A DNA stretch of 64,000 nt from Benincasa hispida (lineage: Eukaryota; Streptophyta; Magnoliopsida; Cucurbitales; Cucurbitaceae), in assembly GCF_009727055.1 (NCBI RefSeq), contig NC_052355.1:51587449-51651448 (forward strand), read 5' to 3'. Each line of letters opens with the position of its first letter. Positions within the stretch are counted from its first letter, which is position 1. Made by a program: the position numbers and the translations under genes. Below the pieces are notes generated by a model. That model had not been told where the DNA came from. It saw only the letters and a list, made by a program, of their open reading frames with translations, and did no database searches. Of this stretch, positions 57,761 to 64,000 are shown piece after piece.

Positions 57761-60585
57761 TTATTATTATTATTGGATCGTTGTTGTTATTATTGTTAAG
57801 AATGGGATATTAGATAGTATAAAAAGAAAACTATGCCGCCTGAGTTAGACCTTTTTTTCTTTTTTTTTAAAAAAAATTAATTCTATTAAGATATATTCAT
57901 TTTGGCGAAAAATCAAACAAATAAAGGGGTAAGGAGTAAACTATTATAGTCTCGAGTTATTATTCTTTTTGTTCGGATATAATAATATGTGTTTGAGGTG
58001 TAAAATATTTTTGTTTGAGAAGGAAATAGTAAACATGATAGCAAATAGTGTTGATAGCTAATTGGGGGTTTTGAAATAGTATGAGGTGGTTATTATTCTT
58101 AAGACAGTCCTTGTCCCAAACATCTCCCTAAATATTTATTTTTTTTATTATCATTATTTTGAAAGACATAATGTTATTCCTATAGCTTATTATGCTTTGA
58201 CATCATTTTAGGTTGTTTTTTGGTTGAAAAGATAATTTTCTATATTCTATTTTCCCTCTTATTCGTATTAATGAGATTTAGGAGTACTACGTTTTGGTTG
58301 TTTGTTGTTGGCTTAAAAAAACTTATTATTCTTTTTTTCCCAGATGCTTATAAGTTGGTAAACATCATGTCTGATGATAATTTGGTTTTTTACTGTTTTT
58401 TTTCTTTTCATAGTCTATGATTTTTGCTATTTTTAGTCTAATCTTTTGAAAAATATCACTACAAAAAGGTAGAAAATACCCCAAAAAAAAAAAATAATAA
58501 TAATAATGGTGGGGAAATTGATTTGACCCATATGGATATAATGAAAGAATGACATAAATTGTTGAGTAAAATAAATTAGCATGTGTCATATACTAATTTC
58601 TTATGATCATCTCAATCTATGAGGTTTTTAAAAACTCAAAAGTCATCGAATTTATATTGCTTTTAGAAGTTGTTGAGTGGTTAGATCCTAGTGAATTTCA
58701 TATATATGACATTAATTATACTTTTATTTGGAAATAGCAATATATGAAATTATTTTAAATAAATTGCATCAATTACACGTGATCAAATTTTCTCGAAATT
58801 CTAAAATCCCTCCATAATTCGTAAATACTTTGTAATTAATTTTGATGGTTATAGATTTCATATAAACATAATTTGACTTTACAAAAAAAAAAAAAAAAAA
58901 AAAAAGAAGATATAAGTTGGCTTGAATCTTGTTTTTTGATCAAATATTTATTTCCAAATTGATTACCATATTTTTATTATTTTTCTAATCGATTTCAAAT
59001 AAGCATTCATAACTTTATTGTTTTTAATCGATTATAATATTTGTTGTTTTCTCAAATCGTTTCCAAATAAGCATCCATACATTTTTCTTGTCCTCACTGT
59101 ATCTTTTCAACAACAAGTTTTTTTTTTAAAAAAATCATAAGTGGGATATACTTATTTCTCTTTAACGACTTCTCGAAGAATAATGAAGCTCGATTGAAGA
59201 AGAATTTACTTGAGAATGGATGTCTACGGGTTAATCGAGGATCCTAACTTCAGGTTTGATTTATTTTTTTCTAACTTTATAAATGTCGTTGTCGGTGCCA
59301 ATACCACCTTTAGGTTCAAAAATTCGTTCAGATTACCTATAACCCACGAATCTGTTCAAAATTTGTAATGTCGCATCTTTGTGTCGTACGATTGTACCTC
59401 CTTAAGTTTATTTATGACATCAATGCTTTTGATTATGGAAAATGGGGACTTATGGAAAGGAATTACAATGTAATTAATTATTTTATGCCTACCAACGACA
59501 CTTTGCAATTGAGGGTTTCTTTAAATTTGGAGTTTCAATGGGGTTTTTATGTTTGAATCTTAAAGAACTATAATGTAATGAGTTCTCATTATCTCAATCA
59601 CCGGATATTTTTGGTGTTATTAGATCGGTCATTTTATTTTGAAATGTTTACGTCACATTTTAGTTTGTTAGGAGGTTAGATATTTTATTTTAATTAAATC
59701 TATTTTAAATACCAAAAAAATCTAAGTTATTATGATTTAAAAAAACAATGTTATCTTTAGAATAAATTAATTGTAGATATTATTTGGGGTGTTTTTGTAA
59801 TCTAATAATTAGTAATGAATTAAATTCAAAGTAGTTTTGCTATTTTTCATAACCTAAAACATAATGCTATTTTTCAAAATGAATATTTAGAGAATGCTAT
59901 TTCTCTTATTAGCCCAAAATTGAATGGTTTGATGGGGTATTTGGAAGGGGTGAAACCCACCATTTCAACTCTCCAACATCAAATTATTGACCACATTCCT
60001 AGAGTAGGAGCAACACGATGAAGTATAATACCACAACTTTTCAATCAAGTGACTACAAAAAGAAATAAATAAATAAATAAATAAATAATACACATTACTA
60101 GGAATGAAATTACTCTTAGATATTTAAAAAATGCATCGTGTTTTTTTGTGCAAACTCTAAAAAAATAATAATATTTCGTTAATTGTTGATCCCATTTTAT
60201 CAACCTGGAGGTGAAAGGACAACTCTCCTAATATTTTATTATTAATGTTCACATTTTTTTTAATCATCACATTATGAAAATACAGAATATAAAAACAACA
60301 GTATTTGACTAATAACTTTCAAATCTATAATATAATCATAATAAGTTAAAAAAGCATTATTAAGATATATATATATATTAAAAAGAAAAAGAAAAGGAAA
60401 AAGAAAAAGAAAAAGAAAACCTCTTCGATTCTCCCCACAGGACAGGCCACACCATATATTAAAAGGAGAAAAAGAATTATATACGATAATTTGATAATTT
60501 ATGAAGAAACGAAAAATAAATAAATTTACCGCCATTTCGTTCCTTGTCCTAAGCAACCACAAATATAAATCCAATCGTCCCCAAA
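57761..60585. other. Intergenic, AT-rich with microsatellites
   Basis: No gene recognised. It holds an (aat)n run near 58490, a poly-A run near 58885, (aaat)n at about 60063-60088, and a purine run of gaaaaa units at about 60380-60420. The frame over 60272-60574 (minus) is low-complexity. The stretch 58460-58490 starts cactacaaaaa, reminiscent of a CACTA end, but no partner end was found. Confidence 0.55.
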
Positions 60586-60687
60586 TTGCTTCTTGTTAGG
60601 GCGGTGGAAAGAACAAATATCTCTCTATTTCTGATTTCGCATACTGCAAGCATTTCCCAGAACTCAATTCAAGCTAGAGAACAACAA

Positions 60688-61593
60688 ATGGCCGCAACCA
60701 GGTCTATGATGCGTTCTGCATCCATTTTCTTAACGGAGCCATCGCGACCCCTTCACTTCACTCCTCCTTCTTCCTCCTTCTCCCTCCGAACCAGGCGATC
60801 CTTCACCCATAGATTGTATTGCAATGTCAGGAGAATTACCGCTCGAGGTTTTCACTTTCCTAAACCAATTGTTCTCAATTGCTCCCACGATGAGACCCAA
60901 TCGACGTCGTCCTCTAATCAGGATGGCCAGGACCCTCCTCAGGAGGCTGTTTTGAAGGCAATTTCAGGTTTCCACCTGACCTTTATGCTATCAAGGCTTC
61001 CGAATTGTAAGCCGTAAATCAATTTGTTCTGTATCATTCCTCGTGTGTGCTTGTGCCTGTTCGTGTTTCTATTTCACGACTAGTTCTTAATTTACGCGAT
61101 GTAACTGATAGTCAGTTCCGTTTGATTGCTTGATACAGAGGTATCTAAGACAGAAGGGAGGGTTGGGCATACCACGAATATGGTACTTGGAGGAACAGTG
61201 ACTAGTGATTCTACTAACGAGTGGCTCGCTTTGGATCAAAAGGTACGGAATAGTTGCCCCATTACCTAATTTATGTATGGAATGGCTGCTTCATATCTTT
61301 CGATGTTTGAGTGAAAGGTCAATTATTATTGGTTAAAAAAGTGGTTGCTTCTCTCTATCTTTGCTGCAGTGAGTTATAAGTAGAAGAGTCAGGGTGGATT
61401 TACCTGTAAAAATCACATTATCTAGCTAATTGCTTTGTCGTTTTACCATCACCTTTAATTTTGTATGATTATTGGATAGGTGAACTCGTACCCGGGTGTT
61501 AGAGGCTTTACAGCGATTGGAACTGGAGGAGATGATTTTGTGCAATCTATGGTTGTTGCTGTGGAGTCTGTCCTCCAACAACCAATTCCTGAG
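60688..61593 (+). CDS. DUF493-family protein, plastid-type, 5' part (cut by window edge)
   Basis: Three exons are visible: 60688-60967, 61139-61242 and 61480-61593, with GT-AG introns in phases 1 and 0, giving 166 codons. The start at 60688 (caaatggcc) is preferred over 60586 because it gives a Ser/Arg-rich, acid-poor N-terminus typical of a chloroplast transit peptide (to about residue 60). Then come a linker rich in Ser, Gln and Asp and the start of a DUF493 (YbeD-like, ACT-like fold) domain: EWLALDQKVNSYPGVRGFTAIG followed by GGDDFVQSMVVAVESVL. Bacterial relatives are small regulatory or metabolic proteins; the plant role is not established. The next exon was not found up to 64000, so intron 3 is longer than 2.4 kb or the gene is broken. 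Confidence 0.85.
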
Positions 61594-64000
61594 GTGATTG
61601 TTTTCAGTTTCCACAGAGTATATCTTTCACTTCATTCTGCAGATGTCTCGTTATATATTGTGCATGTGTGTGGAATTTCTTAGAAATTGAAATTTATGCT
61701 TGCAGTTAGTGATAAAATTAGGCCAGATAATATTATTTCCTTTTTTTTTTTTAAAAAAAAGTGGGAGACGTATTATTTCTGATTAATATCAGTTAGAAAC
61801 TATTATACCAAGTGACTTGATAGTAAAAATTGGAAGAAGTAGCCCAAGTCCAATAGGTCTTATCAATTAAAAAAATCTAGGTTCAAAATAGGACGAGATT
61901 GTCTTATAACAATTTCCAACAAAGTTGAACTACAGCAAATGTCCGAATATAAAATGCTAGAAGTGTTATTTAAACTCTTTTCAACTTCCATGGACTGGCA
62001 AAGTCTATCATTTTCCTCACCCCTCACACATGATAGCTAACAAAAACTATTGTGAAAGTTTTTGTGTTTGTGGACAATGATGGTCACTGCATTAAACTCC
62101 TAATTTCCTAACGATAAGGTGGATGCTCATTATTTGAGCTTCAAAAAAGTTGCAAAAGTTCTTATTCTCCGAGCTTAATATGTCATATGGTATAGAGGAA
62201 TGGCTGGTCTTTCTCATGAATAGCGTGGGCATAGAAAAGAAATTTCTAGAGAGTTATAGGATGGATCTGCACAGCCTGAAGGAAGATATATTTTGGAGAA
62301 AAATATGCTAAAGTGACTTGAAAGAAGAGGATCAAAATTCTACCTTTTCCCATCTTTTGGTTGATGGATGAAAGAAAAGTATACTCGTTTCCCACATGCC
62401 ATCTTTTCTAGTGAGTTTGATTAATGGCTTAAAGGTGATAAGTAAGTTCGTCGAGTTTTTTGTCAAAAGCCTTTCATGTATTAATTTCTTCCCTGGAGGC
62501 ATGTGTTTGGATTTGGTTAAGGTAGATGTCAAAGTGGAGCTGGAAATTCCTTCCCAATAAGGAGGAGCATTGAGAGAAGAATTTGGAACATCATCAAGGT
62601 TGATGTAATAAACGTGTTACAGTGAATGCTTGTGTAAATGCAACCTACATCTGTGGATTCTTGTAGAAATCTAACCTTGTTTACAACCTTAGATTCTTGA
62701 CCTACTAGGCTCCCTGTCCCTCAGTTTCCATTTTTGTTGGCTTGTGAAATAGTATATGTCTTCTTTATTTTTCTTCTCTTTTAATTTTTTTTGAGGAAAC
62801 AATCTTATGGGTCTATAAAATTTCAAAAATAGAGGAAAGCCAAGCCCTGTGTGAAGGGTAATAGAAAAAGCTCTGTGAAAGGAGTATCAATGCTACAATC
62901 GTTGTAAGGGGTAACAAGTTTACATCAAGAAAGCTCGTCTTTAATTTTGTAAGAGCTTGGTTTGGCTCCTGGCTCTCGAAAGAAATAGTAGGTTCTTCAG
63001 AAGTCAACAACAAAAGATCCTTTAGGAGCTTTATGGACCATTATTTTTTGTGGCTCTTCTTAGAGTAAATTGTATGCTCCTTCAACATAAACGGTTTTAC
63101 TTCTTTTTCTGACAATTTGAAGCCATGGAGCCTGGCTTTCCTCCCCATTCATCTTATCCATGAAACCGTTGCTTACACACACACAGAATGACATTTATGC
63201 CAATAAAGGGCTACAAAAAGAGGGAATCAAACTAGTGATCGAGACTTTTTTCTTTGGTTATGAAAACCCTACTGTTCCTTTCAAGCCAAAGATTCAGGGA
63301 TTACTTGCTGATATTGCAGATAGGAAATCTTTTATATTTGCGGTAATGTAAGAGGCTAAGAGCCATGTCCCTATTGAAGTAACACGTAATTCCAGAACTT
63401 ACAGCATAGGAGGTTGTAGGCAATCATTAAAAGGACCAAAAAGAAGGGCCTACGAAAAGACTTGTTATTGAGAAGGCTTATGTCATGGAGATCTTGAATT
63501 TTTTGGGGTGCTAGTATCTACTACCAATTTCTCAGCCGGGCCCAATAGAAGATTGGATTTTGTTGGTCCCTATCTACCCTACCTGGGGTGGGGTGGGGTG
63601 TGGGGTTGGTTGAATTGGTGCCTGGTGGTCGATTATTTTAGTTGGGTTATTTGTAAAAGGGATTGTTGATGGCTTTGTGATTAGGATATCTTATTAGATT
63701 TTTCTCTATGATAGACCATCGCCAATTTGTTCAAGGCTATCAAATTCTTTCAACATCCATTTGGGTTTACAATCAATTTAGCAAGATGGGTCGTCATAGG
63801 GTGAACTGCTCACCTTTGGGGTTAAGTACACCGAGTCTAAAGTGCTTACATACCAGCTATACCTTGGATAGAGAAATTGTAGGTTTTCTAATAAGCCAGA
63901 AGGATTATGTCCTTTGATTGAAAGAGTTTGCACTGGTGACTCATTTATTACTGTATACTATTCTTTTAATTAAATTTAGATCATTGGATATGGTGGCCTC
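61594..64000 (+). other. Long intron or flank of the DUF493 gene with a retroelement-like relic
   Basis: No further exon is recognised. Within 62100-63350, broken frames (for example EGIKLVIETFFFGYENPTVPFK near 63220) suggest a decayed inserted sequence of unknown type. A G/T-rich run of ggggt units lies at about 63582-63607. The donor after 61593 (gaggtgatt) is weak but in phase. Confidence 0.45.

Noticed and set aside
58465..58490. cactacaaaaa, like a CACTA terminus
   Set aside because: No inverted partner or subterminal repeats were found within a plausible distance.
60272..60574. 100-codon frame on the minus strand
   Set aside because: It includes a run of Phe and Leu from a gaaaaa microsatellite; composition is low-complexity and there is no domain.

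Overview
The window is nuclear DNA of a flowering plant (eudicot). It is very AT-rich and repeat-rich, the genes have GT-AG introns, and one gene encodes a photosystem I antenna protein. A cucurbit is my best guess from the style of the repeats and proteins, but nothing here proves it. A run of 25 N at 48728-48752 marks an assembly gap.

Four host genes can be supported. They are a light-harvesting gene of the LHCA2 type (33706-35703, +, 4 exons, 273 aa), a small DnaJ-type zinc-finger protein (43047-43349, -, one exon, 100 aa), an ALKBH1-type 2-oxoglutarate/Fe(II) dioxygenase (55670-57632, -, 7 exons, 363 aa), and the first three exons of a DUF493 plastid-type protein (60688-61593, +) that runs off the right edge. 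There is also a decayed tRNA-Leu(AAG) with a deleted second copy (52.66-52.84 kb). The genes do not form a pathway or operon; each stands alone with its own promoter.

Everything else is mostly transposable elements. From left to right they are: a minus-strand LTR fragment (1-546); a complete but dead Ty1/copia element (1167-7800); AT-rich intergenic DNA with SINE-like pieces and fold-back elements (7.8-19 kb); a nested block of long copia LTRs in which a 2.06-kb solo LTR with a perfect 5-bp target duplication sits inside an older LTR of the same family in opposite orientation (20.5-25.6 kb); a decayed Ty3/gypsy gag-protease remnant (25.6-28.4 kb); a 3.2-kb non-autonomous CACTA element inserted in a fold-back repeat (29.1-32.7 kb); a long inverted-repeat element with an internal series of hairpin motifs (37.0-38.7 kb); a 2.24-kb solo LTR with a perfect 5-bp target duplication and a 69-bp minisatellite (39.1-41.3 kb); and a Mutator-like element carrying a broken plant-mobile-domain gene (46.2-52.5 kb).

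The Mutator-like element holds two near-identical ~2.06-kb stretches on either side of the N gap. They differ largely by single-base indels and look like one locus assembled twice, so the real element is probably about 4.2 kb. I found no CRISPR array, no operon-like cluster and no clearly new enzymatic system. The most unusual items are the hairpin-motif element at 37-38.7 kb, the in-frame GC-AG intron of the LHCA2 gene and the nested opposite LTRs at 21-25 kb.
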